Made by a program: the position numbers and the translations under genes | The notes under the pieces: model-generated | Database searches by the model: none | Told to the model about the DNA's origin: nothing | What the model saw: only the letters and a program-made list of their open reading frames with translations | Assembly (NCBI RefSeq): GCF_900110435.1 | Contig: NZ_FODT01000004.1 | Span: 186,001 to 250,000 of the forward strand | Direction of reading: 5' to 3' | DNA from: Rhodopseudomonas pseudopalustris | Lineage (GTDB): Bacteria; Pseudomonadota; Alphaproteobacteria; Rhizobiales; Xanthobacteraceae | Length of the DNA: 64,000 bases | Shown: positions 18,401 to 26,703 of the stretch, piece after piece | Position numbering within the stretch: the stretch's first letter is position 1 | Layout: each line of letters opens with the position of its first letter

Positions 18401-18826
18401 ATATCGGAGTCCCGCGTCAGCGGCCAGCGGATGCGCTGCGCCGGCGTGGTGCTGGTGCGGCAGCGGCCGGGCAGCGCCAAAGGCGTGGTGTTCATCACGC
18501 TGGAGGACGAAACCGGAATCGCCAACCTCGTGGTGTGGCCGGCGGTGATGGAGACGTTTCGCAAGGAGGTGATGGGTGCGCGGCTGCTGTGGGTCGAGGG
18601 CCGAATCCAGGCGAGTCCGGAAGGCGTGGTGCATCTGGTCGCCGAGCGCCTGAGCGACCGCAGCTTCGAGATGACGCGGCTGTCCGACAATCTCGCGGCG
18701 CCGCGGCTCGGCGAATTGCACGAGCCGCTCAACGATGACCGCCGCGAGCATCCCGACAACCCCGCCCAGCGCATCCGCCACCCCCGAGACGTCCGCATCC
18801 TGCCGCCGTCGCGGGATTTTCATTGA
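15494..18826 (+). CDS. dnaE2: DnaE2/ImuC, error-prone DNA polymerase III alpha subunit
   Basis: A C-family DNA polymerase of 1110 residues, the usual DnaE2 length. Domains: N-terminal PHP domain (YAEIGVTTNFSFLEGGSHP, GIADRNTLAG), polymerase core from about residue 270 with catalytic acids in PDIDVDFEHSRREEV near residue 380, an SRAQMNMLPRLKPKCFYDLV stretch in the thumb/finger region, and a C-terminal OB fold (GVVLVRQRPGSAKGVVFITL). It performs translesion synthesis across damage with ImuA and ImuB and is the main source of damage-induced mutation in organisms carrying this cassette. It starts 13 bp after imuB and shares the SOS-controlled promoter before imuA. Confidence 0.95.
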   Translation: MKVPAYAEIGVTTNFSFLEGGSHPQDYVHEASRLGLEAIGIADRNTLAGVVRAYSELGNEDLIHKPRLLIGARLVFADGTPDVLAYPVDRAAYGRLCRLLSVGKLRGAKGECHLAVADLEAFSQGLSLVLMPPYRFQASAIAAALQRLTALESGGVWLGLTPYYRGDDKRRLARLKRVAWAARVPGIATNDVLYHHPERRALQDVLSCVREKTTIDKIGRRLEANAERHLKPAAEMARLFRADPDAIAETLRFAAGISFTLDELKYHYPDEPVPPGKTAQQHLEDLTWEGVAEYFPAGISDKLHATIDKELGIIAHRGYAQYFLTVHDIVRYARSQDILCQGRGSAANSAVCYVLGITCVDPTEIDLLFERFVSEERDEPPDIDVDFEHSRREEVMQYIYRRYGRHRAAIVATVIHYRPRSAIRDVGKALGLSEDVTAALADTVWGSWGKGLSEMQVKQAGLDPHNPLIGRAVELATELIGFPRHLSQHVGGYVLTQDRLDSYVPIGNAAMEGRTFIEWDKDDIDAIKMMKVDVLALGMLTCIRKGFDLIAQHKGVRYALSDIKSEDDNAVYQMLQRGESIGVFQVESRAQMNMLPRLKPKCFYDLVIEVAIVRPGPIQGDMVHPYLRRRNKQEPVVYPAPAGHAGDANELEVILGKTLGVPLFQEQAMRIAIEAAHFTPDEANQLRRAMATFRNVGTIGKFESKMVGNLVARGYDPVFAKNCFEQIKGFGSYGFPESHAASFAKLVYVSAWMKCEHPDAFCCALLNSQPMGFYAPAQIVGDARANEVEVRPVDVSFSDGQCTLEERCGKHHAVRLGFRQIDGFVWADPDEERVRREAGLLPSEDWAARIVAARARGPFNSLERFARLTALPKRALILLADADAFRSLGLDRRAALWAVRRLPDDVPLPLFEAASASEQLDENAAPLPQMPTAEHVVADYQTVRLSLKGHPMEFLRPLFAAERVVTCRSISESRVSGQRMRCAGVVLVRQRPGSAKGVVFITLEDETGIANLVVWPAVMETFRKEVMGARLLWVEGRIQASPEGVVHLVAERLSDRSFEMTRLSDNLAAPRLGELHEPLNDDRREHPDNPAQRIRHPRDVRILPPSRDFH

Positions 18827-19014
18827 AGTAATCCCGGCGCAAGAATCGTCATTTCGATGTATATGCTCTTGTGTAAATGCACTTGCGCGCCTCGAACGAT
18901 GGATGACAAAACATCATGGGTGCGCGGGTCAGGCCCGGGAATGACGCCGAGGATGTGATAGTCGTCGCGCTCTGTCGGATCATGCGAATTCCACATGTCC
19001 AAGAAAGACTGCTG

Positions 19015-20412
19015 ATGCAAACGCCCCGCGAACTACTCGCCGGACTGTGGACCTCGGTCGGCGGCGATGGCGCTGCGCTCGATCGCGTGACGCTCACCGG
19101 TGACGAGCCGCAACTGCCGTCGTCGTTTCGGGGCGATGCCGCGGCGCAGGTGTCGATTGCCGCGAGCGGGCTTGCCGCGGCGGAGATCTGGCGGATGCGC
19201 AGCGGACGCGCGCAAACCGTCAGCGTCGACACCCGCCACGCTGCGATCGAGTGCCGCTCCGAGCGCTATCTACGCCGTGACGGCGAACCGCCGCCGCCGA
19301 TGTGGGACCCGATCGCCGGCGTCTACCAGGTCAGCGGAGGCCGCTACGTCCGGCTACACACCAATTTTCCGCATCATCGCGCGGCCGTTTGCGAGGTGCT
19401 CGGCTGCAAGTCCGAGCGCGAGGCCGTGCAGGTCGCGTTGTTGCATTGGGACGGCGAGGCGTTCGAGACCGCCGCGTATCGAGCGGGTGGCGTCGTCGCG
19501 CTGATGCGGTCGCGCGAGGAGTGGCAGGCGCTGCCGCAGGCCGCCGCGCTCGACGCGCTACCGCTTGTGGAAATCACGAAGATCGGCGACGCCGCGCCAA
19601 AACCGTGGCCGGCGGGCGAGCGGCCGCTCGCAGGTCTGCGCGTGCTCGACCTGTCGCGGGTGATCGCCGGGCCGGTCACCGGCCGCACACTCGCGGCCCA
19701 CGGCGCCGAGGTGATGCTGGTGTCGAGCGAGAGATTGCCGTCGATTCCGTGGCTGGTGATCGACACCGGCCGCGGCAAGCTGTCTAGCTTCGCCGATCTC
19801 ACCACGACGGAGGGCCACGCCGCGCTGCGCGATCTGCTTACCGACGCCGACATCTTCTCGCAGGGTTATCGCCCGCAATCGCTGGCGGCGCTCGGCTTCT
19901 CGCCGGAGGAGGCGGCAACACTCAATCCGGGTATCGTCTATGTGTCGCTGTCCGCTTATGGCCGCAGCGGTCCGTGGGCGACGCGACGCGGCTTCGACTC
20001 GCTGGTGCAATGCGCCACCGGCTTCAACCATGCCGAGGGGCAGGCGGCTGGCGTCGCGGGGCCGAAGGAACTGCCGATGCAGGTCCTCGACCATGCCACC
20101 GGCTATCTGATGGCGTTCGGCGCGATGATCGCCAAGGCGCGACAGGCGCGGGAGGGCGGTAGTTGGCATGTCCAGGTCTCGCTCGCCCGCACCGGCAAAT
20201 GGCTTTGGGAGATGGGACGGCTGGCAGAAGGGCTCGCCGCTCCGGACATTGCGCAAGTAGCAGCGGTCCCGTTTCTCGATCAGGCATTGTCCGGTTTCGG
20301 ACAGCTGACAGCGGTGCGCCACGCGGCGATGCTGTCGGAGACGCGGGCGTATTGGGCGCGGCCTGCCGTGCCGCTCGGCACCGACCCGCCGCGTTGGCCG
20401 GCGCAGGGCTAG
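19015..20412 (+). CDS. CoA-transferase family III (CaiB/BaiF) protein
   Basis: A 465-residue family III CoA-transferase-like protein. The recognisable CaiB/BaiF fold begins near residue 205 with GLRVLDLSRVIAGPVTGR, and the nucleophilic aspartate is probably Asp359 in VLDHATGYL. These enzymes move CoA between carboxylic acids through an aspartyl-CoA intermediate. The first 200 residues are a diverged second copy of part of the fold (PMWDPIAGVYQVSGGRYVRLH), giving a longer, two-lobed protein than formyl-CoA transferase types. ATG 19015 is preferred over the upstream open frame from 18916, which crosses low-complexity repeat-like sequence. No partner gene adjoins it, so the substrate cannot be proposed. 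Confidence 0.82.
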   Translation: MQTPRELLAGLWTSVGGDGAALDRVTLTGDEPQLPSSFRGDAAAQVSIAASGLAAAEIWRMRSGRAQTVSVDTRHAAIECRSERYLRRDGEPPPPMWDPIAGVYQVSGGRYVRLHTNFPHHRAAVCEVLGCKSEREAVQVALLHWDGEAFETAAYRAGGVVALMRSREEWQALPQAAALDALPLVEITKIGDAAPKPWPAGERPLAGLRVLDLSRVIAGPVTGRTLAAHGAEVMLVSSERLPSIPWLVIDTGRGKLSSFADLTTTEGHAALRDLLTDADIFSQGYRPQSLAALGFSPEEAATLNPGIVYVSLSAYGRSGPWATRRGFDSLVQCATGFNHAEGQAAGVAGPKELPMQVLDHATGYLMAFGAMIAKARQAREGGSWHVQVSLARTGKWLWEMGRLAEGLAAPDIAQVAAVPFLDQALSGFGQLTAVRHAAMLSETRAYWARPAVPLGTDPPRWPAQG

Positions 20413-21262
20413 CAAGAGGGGCATCCAGCACTGCCGGCACGGCGGTTTGTTGTGCGACTCTGGGACGTAGCCGAAATCGATTGGCCAGTTCACGGTTTGA
20501 GTAAGCAGTCGTGCACTTAAAGCAGGAGGACTTATCGACGAGTCGTCATCCCCCTCTAGGTTCTTGTTTGAACGAAACGGGGGTATTTTTCGGGATCATG
20601 CACTTAGTACAGAAGTTCGATTCGGCTAATCCACCATTCAGGTTCCGCCCGTTAGCACGCCGATCTGGTCCGGCCGTGGTTGCCAAGGTGGTGCGTTGCA
20701 ACATTGATGCGAGTTCAGGTTGATCTCGCTTTTTGTGGGATGTCGTCGGCGCGATTGATTCGGCCTGATCGTCGACGGCTACCGTGATCATGGTGGAGGC
20801 GATCTTCCGCCGATTGTCGCATACCACCGCATTGTCGGCGGAGAAGCGCAGCCACATCTCCGCAGAGACCGTCATGGGCATGAAGCATCATGCCCTTCTC
20901 AGCGCCGCTGCCGACGCATCACGCCGATTTTTTTGCTGCCGCGATCATCATTTGCGGCGTTTCTGCCGCTGTTCAGGCTGTCCGGCGTCGCGGGCAACAT
21001 CCTCAGCCCGTGCGTAATTCTCATCACCCTGCCGGTGTTGATTTCGCACTTCTCGCGTCGTCGGCTCGGATGATTACTTAGCTGGCTCGTAGTTGCGCGG
21101 GGGCTCGCGAGTAGCTCGTTGCCGAAAACGCCGTAAAATCAGCAGAATTGCTCTGTTGCGGTGCGATAACTTGATGATGTCGGGATTGTGACGTCAGTTC
21201 GGTGCACGCCGCGATTGATTTGGGTCAATCGGCGCACGTGAACGGCGTGGCACTATGCAGTC
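20413..21262. other. Gene-poor stretch after the CoA-transferase gene
   Basis: No open frame here has convincing codon use, a ribosome site or a recognisable domain. Short frames of 60-110 codons on both strands overlap one another. Around 20925-21080 one forward frame reads as a hydrophobic stretch (SPCVILITLPVLISHF) after a run of seven T, which might be a decayed membrane-protein gene. I could not link it to a family. It may be the remains of deleted genes. Confidence 0.4.
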
Positions 21263-21583
21263 ATGGCTAGGCAATTGGTGTACCGATGTCCTCAAAATGG
21301 TCTGATGACACAGACCTGGCTCGCCGATGAAGTCGTGGGCGGAGATCGGCTGACCTATGAGCTGGTTTTTTGTCTCGCCTGTTCTCAGCAGCATTTCATC
21401 TGCGTGGAGACCGGACGGGCGCTCGGCGATCGTGTCGAGGCGACGACGACGACGCATGGCCCCACCTTTCCGCCGGATCAAATCAGGGGAAGCGGTGATC
21501 GCATCGGTGTGCAGCGCGATGCCGATGCGTACAGCCCACGACCCGTTGCGGCACTGGCCGGCGACCACGCCAAGGCGCACTGA
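21263..21583 (+). CDS. Small Cys-containing hypothetical protein, zinc-ribbon-like
   Basis: The first 60 residues look like a real small protein: YRCPQNGLMTQTW, then VFCLACSQQHFICVETGRALG. A single early Cys-Pro and a later CxxC before HF resemble a family of short uncharacterised proteins I associate with Bradyrhizobium and relatives, possibly a zinc ribbon. The remaining 45 residues are low-complexity and Thr/Asp-rich. They could be read past a decayed family end, since such proteins are usually about 60-75 residues. There is no strong ribosome site. Function unknown. Confidence 0.45.
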   Translation: MARQLVYRCPQNGLMTQTWLADEVVGGDRLTYELVFCLACSQQHFICVETGRALGDRVEATTTTHGPTFPPDQIRGSGDRIGVQRDADAYSPRPVAALAGDHAKAH

Positions 21584-21709
21584 ACTCATATCGATCGAGA
21601 TCACGCTGGCAGCAGCGCGTGCAGAATGCTGCAGCGCGGCGGCTTTGCTGCGGTCGCAGGATGCTCTTTGTGATTATACCAAAGGCCCTAAATCTCGACC
21701 TGCTCAGCG

Positions 21710-21855
21710 TTATCCTGAGGTGTCCGGTACGCTGCGCTCTTGCGCGACATGCCGGACCTCGAAGGATGAGCCACATTGCCTGTCGCCCGCATCCTTCGAG
21801 GCTCGCTACGCTCGCACCCCGGATCAAGTCAGGGGCAGGCTCTCAGGACGACCGC
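21710..21855. repeat. Palindromic repeat, family D copy 2 (compound)
   Basis: Two adjacent units are seen. The first has TCCGG and GCCGGA arms around a hairpin, bounded by CCTGAGG and CCTCGAAGGATGAG. The second begins CATCCTTCGAGGCTCGC in inverted sense and continues to GGGGCAGGCTCTCAGGA. The first is related to the element at 11745-11790. The cluster lies immediately beyond the 3' end of the TolC-like gene and may influence its transcript end. Confidence 0.6.
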
Positions 21856-21887
21856 GAGAGAAGGTCACGGTGCAAGGCAAATTGGTA

Positions 21888-23306
21888 TTAGTCACCGGAC
21901 GGCGTGCGCAGGCCATGCCAAGCGTCACGAACCTGGTGATAGTGTACATCCGGCAGATAGTCCGGCGTGTTCAGCCCGAGCGTCTTGACGTCGAGTCGGC
22001 CGATTGCGCTGAGCAGGGTGTAGGAGGCGATCACGCGATCGCGCTGGGCGCCGATCAGACGCGCCCGCGCCTGTGTCAGATCCTGCTGTGAGTTCAGCAC
22101 ATCGACGGTGGTCCGCTGACCGCCCTGGGCCTCGCGGCTGACGCCCTTCAACGCGATTTCGGCGGCGCGAACTTCCGATTCCGAGGCGCTGACAGCAATC
22201 TTGGAGCCCTCATTGCTCACCCAGGCGCCGATCGCAGCCGTACGCGATTGGTTGCGGATCTGATCGAGCACAAGCCGGCTTTGCGATGCGATTTCCTTGG
22301 ACTGCCGGGTTTGCGCCGCGGCAAATCCGCCGTCGTAGATCGGCGCGGCGATCTGGCCGACGACCGAGGCTTGGTCAACGCCCTGGCTGCCGAGAGTCGA
22401 ATCGGTGGCGCGGCTTCGGCTGGCGCTCCCCTGCAAGGTGATGGACGGCAATAAGCTGCCTTCGGCGACCTTGATCGTCGTGGTCGCGACGTCGACGTCG
22501 AAGCTCGCCGCCAGCACCGCGGGATTACCCTGCATCGCCAACGAAACTGCGTCTTCGCGGCTCCGCGGCAGCAGCCGGTCGACCGGCGATGCGGGGCTGA
22601 GCCGTGACGGCGCGTTACCGACCACCTGCGCATAGGTTGCCTCGCTGACCGCGAGGTTCACTTCGGCGGCGTTGAGATCGGCGCGGCCGCGATTCAGCCG
22701 CGCTTCGGCCTGCGCAGTATCGGTCGGGGTGACGTCGCCGGCATTCAGCCGCTTGTTGGTGATGTCGAGCGTCTGGCCGAGAAAGTCGACGTTGGACTTC
22801 TGCGCCGCCACCAGCGCCTGATTGGCGAGCACGTTAGTGTAGGCGGTCACCGCGTCGAGCAGCACGCCCTGGCCGACATTGCGCAGCGCCTCGCGGCCGG
22901 ATTTCACCTGCAGCTCGGCGACCCGCACACTGTTGGCGGTTCTGAAGCCGTTGAACAGCGTCTGCGTCACGGTGACGCCGATGGTCCACGGCTTCAGCGT
23001 CGCGGTCTGAATGGTGTTGTCGGGCAGCAGATTGCGAACCGCCTGCAACCCGGTGCCGAGGCTGGCGACGATCTGCGGTCGGTAGCCGGATAGCGCCGCC
23101 GGCACGTTCTCGTCAGTCGCGCGCTGCCGGGCGCGTTCGGCATTGAGCTGCGGATTGAACTGATAGGCCTTGGCAAGTGCGTCGGGGAGCCCCTCGGCAG
23201 ATACCGGTCCTGTCAGCGCGACACCGATCGCCGCGGCACAAAGTCCCGCGGACGAACGACGTGCAGCGCTTCCCGCGTTGCTGATAATTCCAGTCCACCA
23301 ATCCAT
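21888..23306 (-). CDS. TolC family outer-membrane efflux/secretion channel protein
   Basis: A protein of about 472 residues with a signal peptide (hydrophobic segment AGLCAAAIGVALTGPVSA) followed by the repeated TolC fold: two similar halves of long helices and outer-membrane strands. Landmarks are ALAKAYQFNPQLNAERARQRA near the mature N-terminus, WTIGVTVTQTLFNGFRT, TPTDTAQAEARLNRGRADL, APIYDGGFAAAQTRQSKE and TVDVLNSQQDLTQARARLIG. Trimers would form the outer-membrane exit of a type I secretion or RND efflux system, but no inner-membrane partner lies nearby. The open frame extends to 23348; ATG 23306 gives a more normal signal peptide. Family D repeats adjoin the stop. Confidence 0.9.
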   Translation of the reverse strand: MDWWTGIISNAGSAARRSSAGLCAAAIGVALTGPVSAEGLPDALAKAYQFNPQLNAERARQRATDENVPAALSGYRPQIVASLGTGLQAVRNLLPDNTIQTATLKPWTIGVTVTQTLFNGFRTANSVRVAELQVKSGREALRNVGQGVLLDAVTAYTNVLANQALVAAQKSNVDFLGQTLDITNKRLNAGDVTPTDTAQAEARLNRGRADLNAAEVNLAVSEATYAQVVGNAPSRLSPASPVDRLLPRSREDAVSLAMQGNPAVLAASFDVDVATTTIKVAEGSLLPSITLQGSASRSRATDSTLGSQGVDQASVVGQIAAPIYDGGFAAAQTRQSKEIASQSRLVLDQIRNQSRTAAIGAWVSNEGSKIAVSASESEVRAAEIALKGVSREAQGGQRTTVDVLNSQQDLTQARARLIGAQRDRVIASYTLLSAIGRLDVKTLGLNTPDYLPDVHYHQVRDAWHGLRTPSGD

Positions 23307-23508
23307 GCGGTCCCGCAGCAATCCTTGGACATCCGCCCCCGCCGACATCTACGCTTGTTTAGAACGCGCTGCAGTGTGACGCAAACCGTCCGGGGGTGGT
23401 GGCCGCCTTTGCACGCTGCACTGTGGTGATGCAGCAACGCTGCGACGATCGGGCGCGTGTCATCACACGGCTTTGAAGCCGTCGCGACCCGCGCCCGTCA
23501 GGTCGCTG

Positions 23509-24288
23509 TCAGCGGTTCTTGTTGTTCGGTTTGCGCTTTTCGATGAACGCGGCCATGCCTTCGGAGCGATCTTCCAGTGCGAAGGTCGAGCGGAAGAGAT
23601 CGCGTTCGATCGCGAGGCCCTCGGCCAGCGTGGTTTCCAGCGCACGGTTCACGGCGCTTTTCGCCATCGCAGCTGTGGGGCGCGACATCGATGCGATTTT
23701 CTCGGCGGCGGCGAGCGCCTCTTCCATCAGCTTGTCGGCCGGCACGAGACGGCTGACGAGGCCGGCGCGTTCGGCTTCCTGCGCGTCCATCATTCGACCG
23801 GTGAGGCAAAGATCCATCGCCTTCGACTTGCCGATCGCACGGGTGAGTCGCTGAGTACCTCCGATACCCGGAATCGTTCCCAGGGTGATTTCAGGCTGGC
23901 CGAACTTCGCGTTGTCGGCCGCAATGATGATGTCGCACATCATCGCGAGTTCGCAGCCGCCGCCGAGCGCGTAACCTGCGACCGCGGCGATGGTCGGCTT
24001 GCGGCAACGGGCCAAACGGTCGCCGCCGATCGAGGTGAAGTCCTCGTTGAACATGTCAATGAAGCCTTTCGGCTGCATCTCCTTGATGTCGGCGCCGGCG
24101 GCGAACGCCTTCTCGCTGCCGGTGATCAGGATGCATCCGATCGCATCGTCGGCTTCGAGGTCCTCGACCGCCGCGCCGATCTCGCCGAACACGCCGAACG
24201 ACAGCGCGTTGAGCATCTTCGGACGGTTAAGCTTGATGATGCCGACTGCGTTCTGGCGCTCGACGATGATGAATTCAAAATTGCTCAT
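23509..24288 (-). CDS. Enoyl-CoA hydratase (crotonase family)
   Basis: A 259-residue crotonase close to the EchA/FadB-like short-chain hydratases that hydrate trans-2-enoyl-CoA to 3-hydroxyacyl-CoA in beta-oxidation. Both catalytic glutamates are visible, Glu113 in GGGCELAM and Glu133 in FGQPEITLG. The oxyanion hole is formed by AAGADIKEM and the GGG turn. The final ...[12 protein letters not shown] is typical of short-chain members. It has its own start with no close upstream partner in the same direction; the next gene upstream ends 87 bp away. Fatty acid or amino acid breakdown is the likely role. Confidence 0.93.
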   Translation of the reverse strand: MSNFEFIIVERQNAVGIIKLNRPKMLNALSFGVFGEIGAAVEDLEADDAIGCILITGSEKAFAAGADIKEMQPKGFIDMFNEDFTSIGGDRLARCRKPTIAAVAGYALGGGCELAMMCDIIIAADNAKFGQPEITLGTIPGIGGTQRLTRAIGKSKAMDLCLTGRMMDAQEAERAGLVSRLVPADKLMEEALAAAEKIASMSRPTAAMAKSAVNRALETTLAEGLAIERDLFRSTFALEDRSEGMAAFIEKRKPNNKNR

Positions 24289-24375
24289 GATGCATTCCCG
24301 CTTGAGGGCCGGTCGCGGCCGCGGGCAATCTGCCCGCTGGCGGCACCGGCTTCAAGGGGATGCCGATGGCACGGC

Positions 24376-25071
24376 TCAGGCCATGAACATCCGCGCTGCC
24401 GAAGCGAGCGTCAGCAGGCCGCCGGCGGCGATGAAGATCTTGCCGATCAACGACGCCTTATCCCAGGCGCCATCGTTGCTGGTCGCCGAGGAGACCTGCG
24501 CTGCGCCGACGGTCGTCGGAGCCGGCGCAGCTATGGTTGGCTCGGTGGTCGATGCGGCCATCACGGCGGGCGGAGGCGTATCGCCGGCGGCGCGGTCGAG
24601 CTCGTTGACCTCGTCGGGCGCGACCACGTGGCGATCGTCGGCGGTTTGATGAGCGCGCGACGGATCGGGCGTCGCCTGCGAAACGATTGCGTCGCTCGAC
24701 GCAGCGTCGTGGGTGACCGGCGGAAATTGCGCATTGGCATTGGCTATAGAAGGGGCCAACGCGGCGGATGGGGGCGCAATTGCGGTTGGAGCCGTGGTCT
24801 CGATGGCGCCCTCCGGGGTTACCTCGGCGGGAGTCGTGGCCACGCTGTCCAACCTGCTGGCATCCTTGGTCTTTTCGGCGGTCGGTTTTGCTGGCGGTGG
24901 TTTCTGGGGGGTGTGAGCGTTCACGGTCTTCTTTTTCGCAGCAGGCGACGCGGCGTCCTGCGATGCGGCGGGCGCAGCTACGCCGGCTGCCGGCAGCATC
25001 GGTCCCGAAAAACACGCGCAGAGTGCTATTGCGAATATCAATGCCGAGCGCCCGCTGGCCTCGCGTTTCAT
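24376..25071 (-). CDS. Ala/Pro-rich hypothetical envelope protein
   Basis: An unrecognised protein of 231 residues. It starts at the ATG with GGGGAGA upstream (25071) and has a signal-like hydrophobic segment (SALIFAIALCACFSG). A long low-complexity Ala/Pro/Thr-rich region with a Lys-rich patch (PAAKKKTVNAH) occupies most of the length. The C-terminus has a hydrophobic helix (LIGKIFIAAGGLLTLASAARMFMA). The layout suggests an envelope protein with a disordered periplasmic spacer and a C-terminal anchor. The upstream open frame to 25179 is not used. No function can be offered. It is divergent from the SigF operon, with about 270 bp between. Confidence 0.7.
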   Translation of the reverse strand: MKREASGRSALIFAIALCACFSGPMLPAAGVAAPAASQDAASPAAKKKTVNAHTPQKPPPAKPTAEKTKDASRLDSVATTPAEVTPEGAIETTAPTAIAPPSAALAPSIANANAQFPPVTHDAASSDAIVSQATPDPSRAHQTADDRHVVAPDEVNELDRAAGDTPPPAVMAASTTEPTIAAPAPTTVGAAQVSSATSNDGAWDKASLIGKIFIAAGGLLTLASAARMFMA

Positions 25072-25297
25072 GGCAATCTCCCCAATTTCCAACCCGGCGG
25101 CAGAATGCCTCTGCGGCAATGGCGTCACCGCGGCCAAAAAATGGGGAATCGTCGCGGACCCGGGGCAATATCTTGGCAACCAATGGGGCCGCCTGCCTTA
25201 ATGTGAAGCCCGCCGCTCGTGCCGCCAAGGAAGATCGCGCGAGGTTGGAACTTGCAGCCAGATTGTCTTCACGCTGCCGTGATCATTCGGCCTGGCG

Positions 25298-25323
25298 CGT
25301 AACAAATTCAGTTTGACGCCGAA
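25298..25323 (+). promoter_or_regulatory. Candidate SigF-type promoter before the sigF-nrsF pair
   Basis: CGTAAC is followed 16 nt later by CGAA. This resembles the Caulobacter SigF promoter pattern I recall, TGTAACC-N16-CGTCGAA. The site would place transcription start near 25330, just before the proposed GTG at 25343, consistent with autoregulation of sigF. The -10 match is partial (CGCCGAA instead of CGTCGAA). Confidence 0.35.
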
Positions 25324-25342
25324 TTGGCTTGTGGGAGCGTGT

Positions 25343-25888
25343 GTGCGCGGACGTGACGACGAGTGGACCGACCTGATGCGGTCGGCCAATGCCGGCGACG
25401 GCGTCGCGTATCGGCGGCTGCTTATGGCCGTCGCGCCTGTTCTGCGGGCGGGCGCGCGCCGCGGTCTGGTGCGGGCCGGGCAGCCGGTCGATCAAGCCGA
25501 GGACATCGTGCAGGATATTCTGTTGGCCGTGCATCTGAAGCGACACACCTGGGATCCGAGTGCGCCGTTCGCGCCTTGGCTGTTCGCGATCGCGCGCAAC
25601 AAGCTGATCGACGCGCTGCGCCGCCGCGGAAGGCGTGTGTTCGTCAATATCGACGATTTCGCCGAGACGATCCCGAGCGAACAGGCGCAGGAGACGCTGC
25701 CGGCCGGCGAAGTGACGCGCCACCTCGAGGCGCTGCCGCAGCGCCAACGCGAGGTGCTGCAATCGATCGCGGTCGACAGCGTCTCGATCAAGGACACCGC
25801 AAGGAAGCTGTCGATGAGCGAGGGCGCGGTGCGGGTGGCGCTGCATCGCGGCTTGTCGGCGCTCGCAGCCAAGATGAGATCGGTCTGA
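25343..25888 (+). CDS. sigF: ECF sigma factor, SigF type
   Basis: A 181-residue extracytoplasmic-function sigma factor. Region 2 has LMRSANAGDGVAYRRLL and DIVQDILLAVHLKRHTWDP, then PWLFAIARNKLIDALRRRGR; region 4 has LEALPQRQREVLQSIAV and the HTH ARKLSMSEGAVRVALHRGL. The next gene, 2 bp downstream, is a DUF1109 NrsF anti-sigma protein. This identifies the pair as the SigF/NrsF system described in Caulobacter, where it responds to heavy metals such as chromium and cadmium. The open frame begins at a TTG at 25313; GTG 25343 with GGGAG before it gives the family-like start VRGRDDEWTDLM. Confidence 0.85.
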   Translation: MRGRDDEWTDLMRSANAGDGVAYRRLLMAVAPVLRAGARRGLVRAGQPVDQAEDIVQDILLAVHLKRHTWDPSAPFAPWLFAIARNKLIDALRRRGRRVFVNIDDFAETIPSEQAQETLPAGEVTRHLEALPQRQREVLQSIAVDSVSIKDTARKLSMSEGAVRVALHRGLSALAAKMRSV

Positions 25889-25890
25889 CG

Positions 25891-26529
25891 ATGGATACGG
25901 ATCAGTTCATCAACACCCTGGCGGTCGATGTCGGCCAGCGCGAACGTCCGGTCGGGCAGGCGCTCGCGGCGTCGCTGCTGGTCGCGCTCCCGGTATCGGC
26001 GGCGATGCTGCTATCGACGCTCGGCCTGCGGCCGGACATCGCGAACGCGGTCGCCAATCCGTTCTTCGATCTGAAATTCGTGGTGACGCTGGCGCTGGCA
26101 CTGTCTGCGATCATCGTCGCGTTACATCTGTCGCGGCCGGAGGCGACGGCAAGAGGTTGGCGTCTGCTATTGCTGGCGCCGCTGGCGATCCTCGGTCTTG
26201 CGATCGGAGGCGAGGCGATGTTGCCGCAGCGTAGTTCGATGATGACGCGGCTGGTCGGCCACAATTCGATGCTGTGCCTCGGCGCGATTCCCGTCTTGTC
26301 GCTGCCGTTGCTGATCGCCGCGCTGATCGGCCTGCGTCGCGGTGCGCCTTCCAACCCGACGTTGGCGGGGGCGCTCGCTGGAATGATCGCGGCCGGCTTT
26401 GCCGCCACGCTTTACGCGATGCATTGTGTCGACGATTCACCGTTGTTCGTCGCGACCTGGTACACGCTCGCCACTGCGGTGGTGGCGGCGATCGGCGCGC
26501 TCGCGGGTCGGCGGCTGTTGCGCTACTGA
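25891..26529 (+). CDS. nrsF: NrsF-like anti-sigma factor (DUF1109)
   Basis: A 212-residue polytopic membrane protein with about six helices, beginning MDTDQFINTLAVDVG, the usual DUF1109 start. In Caulobacter NrsF sequesters SigF at the membrane until metal stress, and two conserved cysteines are needed for sensing. Here Cys129 (NSMLCLGAIP) and Cys179 (YAMHCVDDSP) sit at the matching positions. These are the only cysteines, which supports conserved function. The gene starts 2 bp after sigF, so both are made from one mRNA. Targets of the sigma factor are not obvious in this window. Confidence 0.85.
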   Translation: MDTDQFINTLAVDVGQRERPVGQALAASLLVALPVSAAMLLSTLGLRPDIANAVANPFFDLKFVVTLALALSAIIVALHLSRPEATARGWRLLLLAPLAILGLAIGGEAMLPQRSSMMTRLVGHNSMLCLGAIPVLSLPLLIAALIGLRRGAPSNPTLAGALAGMIAAGFAATLYAMHCVDDSPLFVATWYTLATAVVAAIGALAGRRLLRY

Positions 26530-26578
26530 GACGGACCAGCCACAGCGGGCAACTTTCGAGTCGCGAGCGAGGATGATT

Positions 26579-26682
26579 TGAGCGTTTTCGAGCGAAGTGG
26601 AAACCGGTTCGCGTGAAGAAAACGCGTCAGAACAAAAAGTTAGAGCTCCGGTTCTGATTCTATCAGACCGGAAAAGCTCTAG
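26579..26682 (+). repeat. Dispersed repeat, family A copy 2
   Basis: Nearly identical to the element at 8754-8859 over its whole length (GAGCGTTTTCGAGCGAAGTG, an internal hairpin with TCCGGTTCTGATTCTATCAG, and the end AAAAGCTCTAG). It differs by single-base changes such as loss of one AA in the hairpin arm. It lies between nrsF and a small ORF. Confidence 0.85.
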
Positions 26683-26703
26683 CCGGCCGGCCATGCTACA
26701 AGA

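Noticed and set aside
16400-18823. An 807-codon reverse frame within dnaE2
   Set aside because: It has no family features and is rich in Arg/His/Leu, as expected of an antisense frame in GC-rich DNA. DnaE2 is complete on the forward strand.
20546-20881. A 111-codon reverse frame with two C-terminal cysteines
   Set aside because: No ribosome site, no recognisable domain and atypical composition; listed only as part of the gene-poor stretch.
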